The translations under genes were made by a program, and so were the position numbers. Below are positions 1 through 8,535 of a stretch of 46,022 nt of DNA, one piece after another (position 1 is the first letter of the stretch; the number at the start of each line of letters is the position of its first letter). Source of the stretch: Sphingomonadales bacterium (GTDB taxonomy: Bacteria > Pseudomonadota > Alphaproteobacteria > Sphingomonadales > Sphingomonadaceae); the NCBI GenBank assembly GCA_012032285.1, contig JAAURJ010000021.1:1-46022 (forward strand), read 5' to 3'. The notes below the pieces were generated by a model. It was not told the origin of the DNA and made no database searches. It saw only the letters and a program-made list of their open reading frames with translations.

Positions 1-1735
1 TTTCGCCATGCGGGTAGAAGACAATTCAGCGCCTGCAATGCGGTAACGCTTCTGCAGCGATTTCCTTTCGGCCATAAATATGACCAGCTGAAATCATGGC
101 GCTCAATTGCTCATTGGGCCGCGCGAGCCAGAATTCCCCCATCGGAATATCGGCATATTTGCCCGCATCAACATCGCTGAACGGGCCAAATCCATAGGCC
201 TCAATATAGACTTTTAACTTGTCTATATGCGCCAATTTGGTGAAGTGACCGAAATAATTATCGACCATGAGCTTGCTGTTCAGGTTCCGGATGCTGTTGA
301 TGAAGGCTTTGCTCTCGGCAATGCCGCCCACCAAGCGCCCTGTGTAAATGGGAAGATGGCGGATGATATTCTGACCGGTCGCCTCTTGGAAATGCGCTTC
401 ATAGCCTTGGGTCCAATTCTGCCCGCCCACTTCATAGCTATCGATGATCGTGCGATCAAAAGCATCTGGCCGGATGGCGCGAGCGGCGTCGACTACTTTA
501 CGCATATAGGCGTTATAATGCCTTTCAGTCGCGGCCTTGCTGAATTTATCCACTTCCAACCCGGTGCCTTCTTGTGAGGCTGGAACATTGACCGCGCCGG
601 TTGTGGTATAACCCACGCGTAAAATGGTCCATTCTCCCTTTGGCAGCTTCGTTTTCAAAGTGCCGCCGGGTCGCATTGATTTTGTCAGATCGATGATCTT
701 CGCAGGATCAATTACGGCTAGTTCACTAGCATTTTTGAATGGATCCCGGCCGATGGAATTTAACCCAGTGTTGGTTTGCTCCTTGTCATTGGACAAAGTG
801 GTCAGGCTATAGAAATCATCCAAGCGCGGCGTTGCGGAAAACCGAAGCTCGGTGACCTTGAATTCCGCAGAAGAACTGATCCGGAAAAAACGCGCAGGTA
901 CAGGTGCCCAATTGCTGGTCGCTGTGGTTTCACTTTTGCCGCTCCGGCTTTTGACCATGTCGGCAACGGGGATCCAGTTTTTCCCATCATCGGATCGGCT
1001 GATTTGTAACGTCGGACTTGTCCAATTGCCCAGCAACACATCGGCATGGGCAATATGGGCCGGCTTGCCAAGATCAACCGTAAGCGCTGCTTCTGTGCCT
1101 TCTACTTCCACCATTGTAGAAACGTCATGCAGCCTGTCTGTAACAATTGCGGGATTAAATGCAGCCCCAGTGCCTGTAATGCGCATGGTAAGGGCCTGAT
1201 CCAGAATATCACCGGTTTGAGCGGGATAGGCGATCGTAGCGATGTCCTGATAATAGCCATGCATATGAGGCGGTTTCGGCAATATCGTTACCAATTGCCC
1301 GCCTTTGACAACGGCTTCACTCCACACCACCCGTTTCATGGACATTTCCGGTGTAATCCATGGGCCACCGCTGGAGGTCCAGCCATCGGTATTATGAATG
1401 CCAAAGGTGATGCCGAGTCGCTTCGCCTCTGATGCGGCATGGGCGACAAGCGCGATATGTTCGGGGCTCGCAAATTTGACACGGCCAATCGGTATGCCCT
1501 GCGTCACATGGAACATGGTGACATGGCCAATGCCGACGCGGGCCATCGATTCCATATCCAATGTTATGCCTTCCTTGGTCATATTGCCGCTCATCACATG
1601 AAACCAAGTGCCTGGCTTTGCATCCGGTGGCGGATTTTCAAATCCGGCTTCAAGCGCAGTTTGGGCGCTCGCCGCGCTCGCCGCAATCACCATTGATATG
1701 CTAGATAATCCTGCGAAAAGAAATTTATAAGTCAT
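1..1735 (-). CDS. GH106-like alpha-L-rhamnosidase, secreted; 3' part beyond window and frameshifted near position 50
   Basis: The protein begins with a clear signal peptide (hydrophobic stretch, then an ASAQ cleavage site around residue 25). It continues with the layout of GH106 rhamnosidase-like enzymes: an early 'GNMTKEGI' block, 'HNTDGWTSSGGPWI' near residue 115, then 'MKRVVW', and a jelly-roll section around residues 210-300. It is a paralogue of the gene at 14296-17626. The open frame ends early at position 26, just after 'GHIYGRKEIAAE'. Adding one base in the TT run at 50-51 restores 'AAESVTALQ', which parallels 'AAAECFTAS' in the paralogue, and the frame then runs off the window. The start at 1735 overlaps the upstream dehydrogenase stop by four bases, so it is translationally coupled as the last visible gene of the minus operon. 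The role is probably release of terminal alpha-L-rhamnose from oligosaccharides in the periplasm. Exact linkage cannot be read from sequence. Confidence 0.82.
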
Positions 1736-2772
1736 AGAATTACAACCTTATTTTCGGCGGCTGACCGATAGCAGGCATCCACAAGCTTCAGGGTTTTGAG
1801 ATAAGAAGGACCATCGGTTTCAAAATTGCGGGCATCATTAAGTTCAGTAACAAAATGGTTCAGCGTTGCAAAAGCACAGTCGCCCGCAAAGCCAGTTTTC
1901 GGCGGGATATAGTCAATTTCGCTAACATCATGGCCCAGTTGCTTAACCCACAGCCTGCCGTCTTCATCCAATCGGACATGGCCGTTGGCGCAATCAATCC
2001 GCATCGTGCCGAATGTGAAGCGCGGGTTGGGATGCTCACTTTCATTATACCGGCTGGCATCCAGAATTGCGGTGGCACCATTGGTAAATCCGCAGATAAT
2101 TTGCGCTGCATCTTCGCCAGCGATGGCGGCATTTCTTTTCTGTATGCGGCTATACACGCTGCTTATTTCACCGCCAAGAAAGCGGAATGTGTCGAGGAAA
2201 TGGACACCGGTTTCAAAGATAAGCAGGCGCGGATAGTTGCGGAAATAGGGTTGGCGCTCCAAATAAGCATTGTCAGCCCATCCATCACCCATCCGCATAG
2301 TTGATACAATCGAATAAGTTTTGCCCAATGGCTGCGTATCACCGGCCCACTTCGCCATTTCCCGGTACCATGGTTGCCAGCGCCAGTTTTCATGGACCAT
2401 GAATGGCACGCTTGCATCCTTTGCAATCTGCACAATTTTCTCGGCTTCGGCAAAATCTCTGCCCAGCGGTTTTTGGCAAAGGATCGCCATTTTGTGCTTC
2501 GCGCAGATTTCCACCAGTTGTTTATGCGCGGGCGGCGGGGCAATTATATCAACAATGTCCGGGCGGATTCGCGCGATGACTTCTTCCAGCGCGTCGATAT
2601 TATGGGCCTCGGCAATAGCATATGTCTGCGCCATTTGCTGGGCTTGCCCGGTATCCAGCGCAAGGATAGCGGCCATTTCCACCCGATCCGAAAGCCGCGT
2701 CCAGGCGTCATAGTGAAAGGCGCTGAAATATCCTGCGCCTATGCCAATCGCTTTTAATCGCCGCTGGCTCAT
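1732..2772 (-). CDS. Gfo/Idh/MocA family NAD(P)-dependent oxidoreductase
   Basis: This 346-residue protein has the Gfo/Idh/MocA architecture: an N-terminal Rossmann fold starting at 'AIGIGAGYFSAFH' and the family's Lys-Pro motif as 'CQKPLG' near residue 100, where the Lys normally binds cofactor and substrate. A C-terminal alpha/beta substrate domain contains 'ETGVHFLDTFRFLGG', in which the His is a typical catalytic position. No signal peptide is visible, so it is cytoplasmic. It overlaps the MFS gene upstream and the rhamnosidase downstream by four bases each, so the three are one operon with the lactonase. The likely role is oxidation or reduction of an imported sugar or sugar lactone. Members of this family also interconvert 3-keto sugars, which fits the GMC/ThuA genes elsewhere in the locus. 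The substrate is not predictable. Confidence 0.85.
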   Translation of the reverse strand: MSQRRLKAIGIGAGYFSAFHYDAWTRLSDRVEMAAILALDTGQAQQMAQTYAIAEAHNIDALEEVIARIRPDIVDIIAPPPAHKQLVEICAKHKMAILCQKPLGRDFAEAEKIVQIAKDASVPFMVHENWRWQPWYREMAKWAGDTQPLGKTYSIVSTMRMGDGWADNAYLERQPYFRNYPRLLIFETGVHFLDTFRFLGGEISSVYSRIQKRNAAIAGEDAAQIICGFTNGATAILDASRYNESEHPNPRFTFGTMRIDCANGHVRLDEDGRLWVKQLGHDVSEIDYIPPKTGFAGDCAFATLNHFVTELNDARNFETDGPSYLKTLKLVDACYRSAAENKVVIL

Positions 2773-4022
2773 GCCCTTGCCACCGCTATGGTGATCGGTT
2801 TTTGCGGCTCAGCCTTTAGCCATAATAAAGCAGCGAAAATGTTAAGCGCTGCCGCAACCACGAAAAATATCTGATTATTACCTGTCCAAAGCTGAAGATA
2901 GGGGAATGCCAATGCCGTGGTGAAAGAGCCGAGATTACCCGCCATGTTCATCGTGCCGGAAACCGCGCCTGATGATTTGCGGCCAATGTCAACGCAGAAT
3001 GACCAGCTTGGGCTGAGCGTCATATCAACGCCGAATACAGCGATGGTCAGCCAGAATATTGCCGCTACCGCACTATCGGCCCCCATGCCGAATATCAAGC
3101 CGGCAGCGCCCAATAAAAACCCGATAATAGCCGGTATCCTGCGCGATCCAGTCCAGCGGCCGGACCGGTATAATTTATCAACCAGCAGCCCTGATACCCA
3201 ATTGCCCAATGCGCCCCCCAGCAAAGGCATCGCCGCCAAGATACCCGCAGTCGCTATCGACAGATCATAGGTTTTCTGAACAAATGGATAAAGCCAAGTC
3301 AGGGTGAAGAAAAAAGTGAAATTGCTGCACAGATATTGCGCCATTGCGATCCACATATTGCGCGACTTTAACATGACACCCAATGGCACAGTTTCGGCCG
3401 TTTCTTCTGCGGGCCTGTTTGCCGCGATAAGGGCGCGTTCCTGATCGCTAACGTGCGGTTTTTCTTCTGGAGTATCCCGAAACCATGCCCACCAGAATAG
3501 CGCCCAAAGCACGCCAACACCGCCAAGAATGAAAAAGCTCTCACGCCATCCAAAAGATTGTATAAACCACGGCATGATGATCAATGCAGCCGCGCCGCCA
3601 ATGCGTGAACCGGAAAAATTTATGCCGTTTACAAGCCCCCGTTCCTGGGCCGGTATCCAGCTATAGACTGCGCGGGATATTGCCGGGAAGGCGCCTGCTT
3701 CACCGGCGCCAAAAAGAAATCTGTAAATAAGCATTGTGATATATCCGGTTGCAAGACCGGTGAGTGCGGTAAATGCCGACCAGAAAACAACGATAGCCGA
3801 TAGAATCCGGCGCGGACCATATTTGTCTGCCATCACGCCGCCGGGTGTTTGAAAAAGTGCATAGCCGAGCGCAAAAGCCGATAAGATCCAGCCAAATTGC
3901 GTGTCGCTCAATTGCAGGTCGCGGGTTACATCGGCCTTTGCAGCAGAGATGCAGATGCGATCAATATAGAGTAGCAGTGACAAGGCAAATGTGCCGACGA
4001 CCAACCAGTATCTTTGCTGCAA
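2769..4022 (-). CDS. MFS transporter, anion:cation symporter (hexuronate/tartrate-like) family
   Basis: This 417-residue polytopic membrane protein has about 12 hydrophobic segments and MFS motif A after TM2 ('GGVMADKYGPRR'). The N-terminal block 'LYIDRICISAAKADV' and 'AGEAGAFPAISRAVYSWIPAQERG' are typical of the ACS family, which imports sugar acids (hexuronates, galactonate, glucarate, tartrate). The start at 4022 is preceded by purine-rich sequence (GAGGGAGAAGG on the coding strand), a convincing ribosome binding site. The gene lies 24 bases after the lactonase gene and overlaps the next dehydrogenase. The transported compound is inferred to be a uronate, aldonate or unsaturated oligosaccharide product released by the extracytoplasmic enzymes of this locus. 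Confidence 0.88.
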   Translation of the reverse strand: MQQRYWLVVGTFALSLLLYIDRICISAAKADVTRDLQLSDTQFGWILSAFALGYALFQTPGGVMADKYGPRRILSAIVVFWSAFTALTGLATGYITMLIYRFLFGAGEAGAFPAISRAVYSWIPAQERGLVNGINFSGSRIGGAAALIIMPWFIQSFGWRESFFILGGVGVLWALFWWAWFRDTPEEKPHVSDQERALIAANRPAEETAETVPLGVMLKSRNMWIAMAQYLCSNFTFFFTLTWLYPFVQKTYDLSIATAGILAAMPLLGGALGNWVSGLLVDKLYRSGRWTGSRRIPAIIGFLLGAAGLIFGMGADSAVAAIFWLTIAVFGVDMTLSPSWSFCVDIGRKSSGAVSGTMNMAGNLGSFTTALAFPYLQLWTGNNQIFFVVAAALNIFAALLWLKAEPQKPITIAVARA

Positions 4023-4046
4023 AATCCTTCTCCCTCTATCGTTATT

Positions 4047-5066
4047 TTATTCGTTTATTTGCACATTCCAATGCCAGTGAACCGGCTCTACTCCTGTGAA
4101 CGGGGTTCTAAATGTCTGCAGATGATCGCCCAGAAGGCACCCCAATATTGCGGTCCTTCGGTCTTTCCCGGCAAAGCCAATGCTTGAAATATTTCGCAGC
4201 TTTGCACTTTTGTTTGCATCCAAATGGGCGCGCCCCATTGTACCCGCTGCAAAGGCAGTTTCGACTTCATCTAAAAAATAGGGATCATAATCTTTTAGGA
4301 TTGTCGCGGCGTGTCCATCAGGCGCAATCCGCACTATGCAGTTGCTTATGATACTGATGATCCAGATGCCGCCCTGCTCGTCAAATGCAAGGCCATCCGG
4401 GAACAAGCCCCTGCCAAATGCCGCTACAGTTTCACAGGCCCCCAGTCCCCCGGTTGGCAGGACCGGAAACCGGGTCAATCTTCGTCCGAATGTTTCATTG
4501 GCATAAAGCCATTGCCCGCACGGGCTAACCAGTATCTCATTGGTATAGCCAAGGGCATCTGCGACGATTTGCGGTCCGTTTTCATCCATCATGATGATAA
4601 AACCATCCGCCACATCGCCGCGATATGCCAATGCCCGCGGCGCACGTCTTGTGCTCACCGAAATCCAGATGCGTCCTTTGGCATCGACCGATACAAAATT
4701 GCACGGGGGTAAGGCCTTGCCCTCTATGTCAGTCAGAAACGGCTTTAGCGCACCTTTTTGTGTTAATTGCCATATACCGCCTGCGTCACCCAGATTGGCC
4801 AGCAGGAAGCTGCCATCGGGCATTAGTGCGATCCCGTTGGGATGGATATCGGCAACCGGATTTTTGGGCAGGTGATGGCGCACCGATCCGTCCGGCCTGA
4901 TCCGAGAGACGCCGCCTCCTGCCCAATGGGCGGCCCAGACATCGCCATTGGATGTCGCCAATACGGACTCCGGCCGGTTTAATCCCGCGCCAATCGAAGA
5001 TAGCGCACACAAATCCATGCTGCTTTCCGCGATAGTAACGCACTTATTTCCACAAAGGCTTTCCAT
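4047..5066 (-). CDS. SMP-30/gluconolactonase-family sugar lactonase
   Basis: This 339-residue protein resembles the six-bladed SMP-30/gluconolactonase/LRE propellers. It has the repeated 'PNGIALMPDGSFLLANLG', 'VSVDAKGRIWISVS' and 'FPDGLAFDEQGGIWI' blades, with metal-ligand-type Asn/Asp residues in 'LGYTNEILVSPCGQWLYANE'. Such enzymes hydrolyse aldono-lactones made by sugar dehydrogenases, so it pairs logically with the Gfo/Idh/MocA genes here. It is the first gene of the minus operon and diverges from the kinase gene. The start at 5066 has no obvious Shine-Dalgarno sequence. A second ATG at 5018 (residue 17) has GGAAAG just upstream and may be the true start. There is no signal peptide, so it is cytoplasmic. 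Confidence 0.8.
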   Translation of the reverse strand: MESLCGNKCVTIAESSMDLCALSSIGAGLNRPESVLATSNGDVWAAHWAGGGVSRIRPDGSVRHHLPKNPVADIHPNGIALMPDGSFLLANLGDAGGIWQLTQKGALKPFLTDIEGKALPPCNFVSVDAKGRIWISVSTRRAPRALAYRGDVADGFIIMMDENGPQIVADALGYTNEILVSPCGQWLYANETFGRRLTRFPVLPTGGLGACETVAAFGRGLFPDGLAFDEQGGIWIISIISNCIVRIAPDGHAATILKDYDPYFLDEVETAFAAGTMGRAHLDANKSAKLRNISSIGFAGKDRRTAILGCLLGDHLQTFRTPFTGVEPVHWHWNVQINE

Positions 5067-5128
5067 TATGATCGAATCTGCTACAGTAATGATTGATAAT
5101 AATCAAATTTGATCGACAGGAAACCGGT
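5067..5128. promoter_or_regulatory. Divergent promoter region with operator-like inverted repeat (5091-5107)
   Basis: These 62 bases separate the lactonase operon from the kinase operon. Within them, TTGAT-N4-ATCAA forms an inverted repeat at about 5094-5107. The 17-mer starting at 5091 recurs with 14 of 17 identical bases at 8487-8503, in front of the next gene block. A shared regulator site is inferred. No regulator gene is present in the window. Confidence 0.45.
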
Positions 5129-6400
5129 TTGTTATCGAGAATGTTCGGATGCATCGCAGATGATTTCACCGGGGCAACCGATATCGGGGCCTTGTTGGCG
5201 CGGCGCGGAATGCGGGTCGCTGTTTTTGTCGGATTACCCGTCGGCGATCATATGGATACCAAATTGGATGCCATCATCATTGCGCTCAAAAGCCGTACGA
5301 TAGAGGCGGAGCTTGCCGTGGAGCAGTCGCTTGCGGCTGCAAAATGGTTGAAAGAGGCAGGCGCACAATCGCTCTATTTCAAATATTGTTCCACTTTCGA
5401 TTCGACTGATCGCGGCAATATAGGTCCGGTTGCGATGGCGTTGGCCGAATTTTGGGATGAAGCCCATGTGCTGTTCAACCCGGCTTTTCCTGAAAATGGC
5501 AGGACGGTTCGCAAGGGCCATCTTTATGTTTATGGGCAACCGATTAACGAAACCGGGATGGCGCATCATCCTTTGACTCCAATGCGCAATTCAAATCTGG
5601 TTGATGTTTTGGGGGCGCAGCTTGACGGTCAGCTTGTCGGGCTTGTCGATCATGAAGTCATAGAAAAAGGGGTTGAATCTGTATCGCGCACCATCCTTAA
5701 CGGCCCCCATTTCCAGATTGCAGACACAGATGCAGACGGTGATTTGCAAGTGATTGCAAAAGCGGCAAAGGAATTGCGCTTTGCAACCGGTGGTTCTGCA
5801 TTCGGTGCGGCATATGCTGGGGAACGATCGGCGGCCCAGACGTCTTTGGCTGCGTATTTCCCCTTGCCTCCCAATGACAGTAAAACCGTGATTTTGGCAG
5901 GAAGCTGTTCCGAGGCAACCTTGCGCCAAATCGCGGCGATACCGGATGACATTCCACATATTCGCCTTGATGCCCATATAGTGGCCGCTCAAAAAAGCCA
6001 TGCAGGCCGATTGGGAGCAGCGGCGCAAACAGCGCTGGAGGAACATGATAGCGTTTTGATCAGCTCTTCTGTTGCCGCGAATATATTGAAAAATGTGCAG
6101 GTCTCATTGGGAGATGCAAATGCGGGCAGCATGATCGAAGAGGCATTTGCCGATATTGCATCTGCGCTTTTTGAAACCGGTCAGCGTATCTTCATTATCG
6201 CGGGCGGGGAAACGTCGGGCGCGGTTGTAGAGCGGCTTTGCGCAAACCAATTGTTGATCGGTCCAGAAATAGCACCCGGCGTTCCATGGTGCTATAGTCC
6301 CGCAGGAGGCGGGCTTTGGCTTGCGCTTAAATCAGGAAATTTCGGTGACGACAATTTTTTTATAAAGGCACGTGCCGTGTTAAGGACGCCCATAATATGA
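5129..6400 (+). CDS. DUF1537 four-carbon acid sugar kinase (3-oxo-tetronate kinase-like)
   Basis: The N terminus carries the family signature 'CIADDFTGATD' followed by 'ALLARRGMRVAVFVG'. The C-terminal nucleotide domain has 'IAGGETSGAVVERL' and 'GVPWCYSPAGGGLWLALKSGNFG', the kinase signature of DUF1537. The length of about 420 residues is normal. Known members phosphorylate 3-oxo-tetronates (OtnK), 2-oxo-tetronates or 3-oxo-isoapionate with ATP. The class II aldolase gene overlapping the end makes an OtnK/OtnC pair most likely, giving dihydroxyacetone phosphate plus CO2. The start is uncertain: TTG at 5129 has AGGAAA five bases upstream, while ATG at 5141 has no clear ribosome binding site. 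I favour TTG. The enzyme is cytoplasmic. Confidence 0.85.
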   Translation: MLSRMFGCIADDFTGATDIGALLARRGMRVAVFVGLPVGDHMDTKLDAIIIALKSRTIEAELAVEQSLAAAKWLKEAGAQSLYFKYCSTFDSTDRGNIGPVAMALAEFWDEAHVLFNPAFPENGRTVRKGHLYVYGQPINETGMAHHPLTPMRNSNLVDVLGAQLDGQLVGLVDHEVIEKGVESVSRTILNGPHFQIADTDADGDLQVIAKAAKELRFATGGSAFGAAYAGERSAAQTSLAAYFPLPPNDSKTVILAGSCSEATLRQIAAIPDDIPHIRLDAHIVAAQKSHAGRLGAAAQTALEEHDSVLISSSVAANILKNVQVSLGDANAGSMIEEAFADIASALFETGQRIFIIAGGETSGAVVERLCANQLLIGPEIAPGVPWCYSPAGGGLWLALKSGNFGDDNFFIKARAVLRTPII

Positions 6401-7035
6401 CCCCCGAAGAAATAACTGCGCGAGAACAGATAGTGATAGCAGGGGCGGCCCTCACGGCCCGCGGTCTCGCGCATGGTACGGCCGGGAATATCAGCATAAG
6501 GCTTGATGACGGTATTCTTGTTACACCAACGAACAGCTCGCTTGGCACATTGGATGCGGCGCGGCTGACAAAGCTGGATTTTAACGGCACATATGTTTCG
6601 GGCGATCTTCCGTCCAAAGAGGGGTTCATGCATTTGGCCTCTTATCAGCGCAGACCGCAAGATAGCGCGGTGGTGCATCTGCATTGTTCGCACAGCGTAG
6701 CGGTATCTTCGCTGGCCGATATAGATGCGGACAATCCGATACCGCCCATTACGCCCTATTTTGTGATGCGCGTAGGCAAGGTGCAAATGCTTCCCTATTT
6801 CCGTCCGGGCGACAGGGCGCTTGCGGATGCAATCGCATCGGTCGATCCTGCGCGTCATGCCGTCTTGCTGGCCAATCACGGTCCTGTTGTATCGGGTCAT
6901 TCGCTGAATAACAGTATCGCCGCCATTGAAGAATTGGAGGAAACGGCCAAGCTGTTCCTTCTGCTTGGCGGGCGCGCCGTTCGAACGTTAAATGCTGATC
7001 AATTGGCTGATTTGGCCCATCATTTCCCATCATGA
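6397..7035 (+). CDS. Class II aldolase/adducin family, 3-oxo-tetronate 4-phosphate decarboxylase-like (OtnC type)
   Basis: This 212-residue protein has class II aldolase features: 'HGTAGNISIRL' near residue 28 (phosphate-binding loop), 'TPTNSSLG', 'SKEGFMH' containing the catalytic-type Glu, and the zinc-binding 'VVHLHCSHS' with a further His in 'LLANHGPVV'. The SKEG-type motif is typical of OtnC, which decarboxylates 3-oxo-tetronate 4-phosphate. The ATGA overlap with the kinase gene stop argues for coupled translation and a shared pathway. AAGGA lies upstream of the start. A fuculose- or ribulose-phosphate aldolase would be the alternative, but the kinase partner favours OtnC. Confidence 0.85.
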   Translation: MTPEEITAREQIVIAGAALTARGLAHGTAGNISIRLDDGILVTPTNSSLGTLDAARLTKLDFNGTYVSGDLPSKEGFMHLASYQRRPQDSAVVHLHCSHSVAVSSLADIDADNPIPPITPYFVMRVGKVQMLPYFRPGDRALADAIASVDPARHAVLLANHGPVVSGHSLNNSIAAIEELEETAKLFLLLGGRAVRTLNADQLADLAHHFPS

Positions 7036-7056
7036 ACTTTAAGGGGTAATCTATCT

Positions 7057-7359
7057 ATGTACGTCGTAACTGTAGAATTTGATGTGTTTGACGAACACAG
7101 GGCTACTTTTCTGCAAGCCGTTAAACAACAGGCGAAAGATTCGCTGGACCGTGAAGCGGGCTGCCACCATTTTGACATATGCAGCATCGAAAACGGCGAC
7201 GACGAGATTATTTTTCTGTATGAGCTTTATGACGACCGTGCGGCATTCGACCTCCATCTGGAGAGTGCACATTTTTTAAGCTTTAATGAAAAAACATCCC
7301 CTTGGACACGCAATAAGACGGTGCGCTGCGGAATGCTTGAGCAAGGAACAGCCGAATGA
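7057..7359 (+). CDS. ABM-domain (antibiotic biosynthesis monooxygenase fold) small protein
   Basis: This 100-residue ferredoxin-like dimeric alpha/beta barrel protein of the ABM family has the characteristic 'REAGCHHFDIC' and 'YELYDDRAAFDLHLESAHF' blocks. Relatives include YgiN-type quinol monooxygenases and LsrG-type isomerases, which act on small oxo-acids or phosphorylated dicarbonyls. It sits between the decarboxylase and the dehydrogenase and overlaps the latter by four bases, so it belongs to the sugar-acid branch. A role as an isomerase for an oxo-tetronate intermediate is possible and would be inference. AAGGGG lies upstream of the start. Confidence 0.75.
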   Translation: MYVVTVEFDVFDEHRATFLQAVKQQAKDSLDREAGCHHFDICSIENGDDEIIFLYELYDDRAAFDLHLESAHFLSFNEKTSPWTRNKTVRCGMLEQGTAE

Positions 7360-8444
7360 GCAAAACATTCCGCATCGCTGTTTTGCCGGGCGATGGAATT
7401 GGTCCTGAGGTCACTGCGCCCTGCCTTGCAATATTGGACAAGGTGGCGAGCCAAAGCGATGGCGCGTTCGCATTGGAATTTCAAAATATTGACGCAGGTG
7501 CGGCTTATTATGCGCAACATGGCCTGTCGTTACCAGATGCCGGAATGACCTCCGCCGCAAAAGCCGATGCGATATTGCTTGCCGCTATGGGTTTGCCGTC
7601 GGTGCGCTATCCCGATGGCACGGAAATCGCGCCGCAACTCGAACTGCGCGAGGCGTTTCAGCTTTATGCTGGCGTTCGGCCTATTCGCACAATTGGTGGC
7701 GTTCCTTTACCGCTAGCCGATCCAAGGGGGCAATCGCTGGATATTGTTTTGGTCAGGGAATCGACAGAAGGCCTGTTTGCAAGCCGCGGCAAAACCTTTG
7801 TGGCCGATGATGACAGCTATGCAACGGATGAGATGCGTATTTCACGTGATGTTTGCGAACGGCTTTTCGATTTCAGCTTCCGGCTTGCCCGCGAACGCAA
7901 GGCGCGGGGACGTGCAGGCCGCGTGACCTGTATCGACAAGGCCAATGTTATCGGCAGCCTTGCCTATTTCCGTAAAATATTCCTGGAACGGGCCGCGGCC
8001 TTTCCTGATATTGAAGCTGACTTTGCCTATGTCGATGCGATGGCGTTGAACTTGGTCAAACGCCCTTGGGATTATGACGTTCTGGTCACCGAAAATATGT
8101 TTGGCGATATTTTGTCCGATTTGGGGGCTGCGTTAATGGGCGGATTGGGAATGGCGCCATCGGCGGATATTGGCGATCATCAGGCGGTCTTCCAACCCTG
8201 CCATGGAAGTGCGCCGGATATTGCCGGGCAGAATAAGGCCAATCCAAGCGCAATGGTCCTTTCAGGCGCAATGATGCTGCAATGGTTGGGCGAAAAGCAT
8301 GGAGTATCGCAGGCTCAACTCGCAGCGCAGCGGATCGAATCTGCCGTGGCAAAAGCATTCGCCGATGGAACTTTGTTGCCGGGTGAATTTGGCGGCACGG
8401 CTTCGACCAGCGAAATCGGCAAAGCAATATTGCATTGCCTTTGA
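7356..8444 (+). CDS. Isocitrate/isopropylmalate dehydrogenase-family decarboxylating or beta-hydroxyacid dehydrogenase
   Basis: This 362-residue protein starts with 'VLPGDGIGPEV', the N-terminal signature of the IDH/IPMDH/tartrate/D-malate dehydrogenase family. It also has 'VRESTEGLF' near residue 132, 'DKANV' (catalytic Lys) and the metal-binding C-terminal block 'VTENMFGDILSDL'. NAD-binding 'HGSAPDIAGQNKANP' is intact. It is unlikely to be leuB because it sits in a sugar-acid operon, overlapping the ABM gene and following OtnK/OtnC-like genes. In this position it could oxidise a C4 or C5 hydroxyacid (tartrate-, threonate- or erythronate-like) to the 3-oxo acid used by the kinase. This would replace the 6PGDH-family LtnD of known pathways. 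The family is certain, the substrate inferred. Confidence 0.82.
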   Translation: MSKTFRIAVLPGDGIGPEVTAPCLAILDKVASQSDGAFALEFQNIDAGAAYYAQHGLSLPDAGMTSAAKADAILLAAMGLPSVRYPDGTEIAPQLELREAFQLYAGVRPIRTIGGVPLPLADPRGQSLDIVLVRESTEGLFASRGKTFVADDDSYATDEMRISRDVCERLFDFSFRLARERKARGRAGRVTCIDKANVIGSLAYFRKIFLERAAAFPDIEADFAYVDAMALNLVKRPWDYDVLVTENMFGDILSDLGAALMGGLGMAPSADIGDHQAVFQPCHGSAPDIAGQNKANPSAMVLSGAMMLQWLGEKHGVSQAQLAAQRIESAVAKAFADGTLLPGEFGGTASTSEIGKAILHCL

Positions 8445-8535
8445 TTCAATCTGTCCTTGCCAATTCAATCAGAGTCGATAAATTTGGATCAATAATAATC
8501 AGAATTCTAAGCTGGAGCGTAAGGAGAGAGCCGCT
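8445..8535 (+). promoter_or_regulatory. Internal intergenic region with second copy of the operator-like motif (8487-8503)
   Basis: This 91-base gap precedes the second dehydrogenase gene. It carries a 17-mer matching the one at 5091-5107 in 14 of 17 positions, ending in AATAATCA, and an AAGGAGAGAG ribosome binding site at 8521-8530. A separate promoter and the same regulator as the divergent region are inferred. Confidence 0.4.

Noticed and set aside
7356-8444. Dehydrogenase as leuB (leucine biosynthesis)
   Set aside because: No leuC/leuD neighbours. The gene is embedded in a sugar-acid operon with start/stop overlaps.
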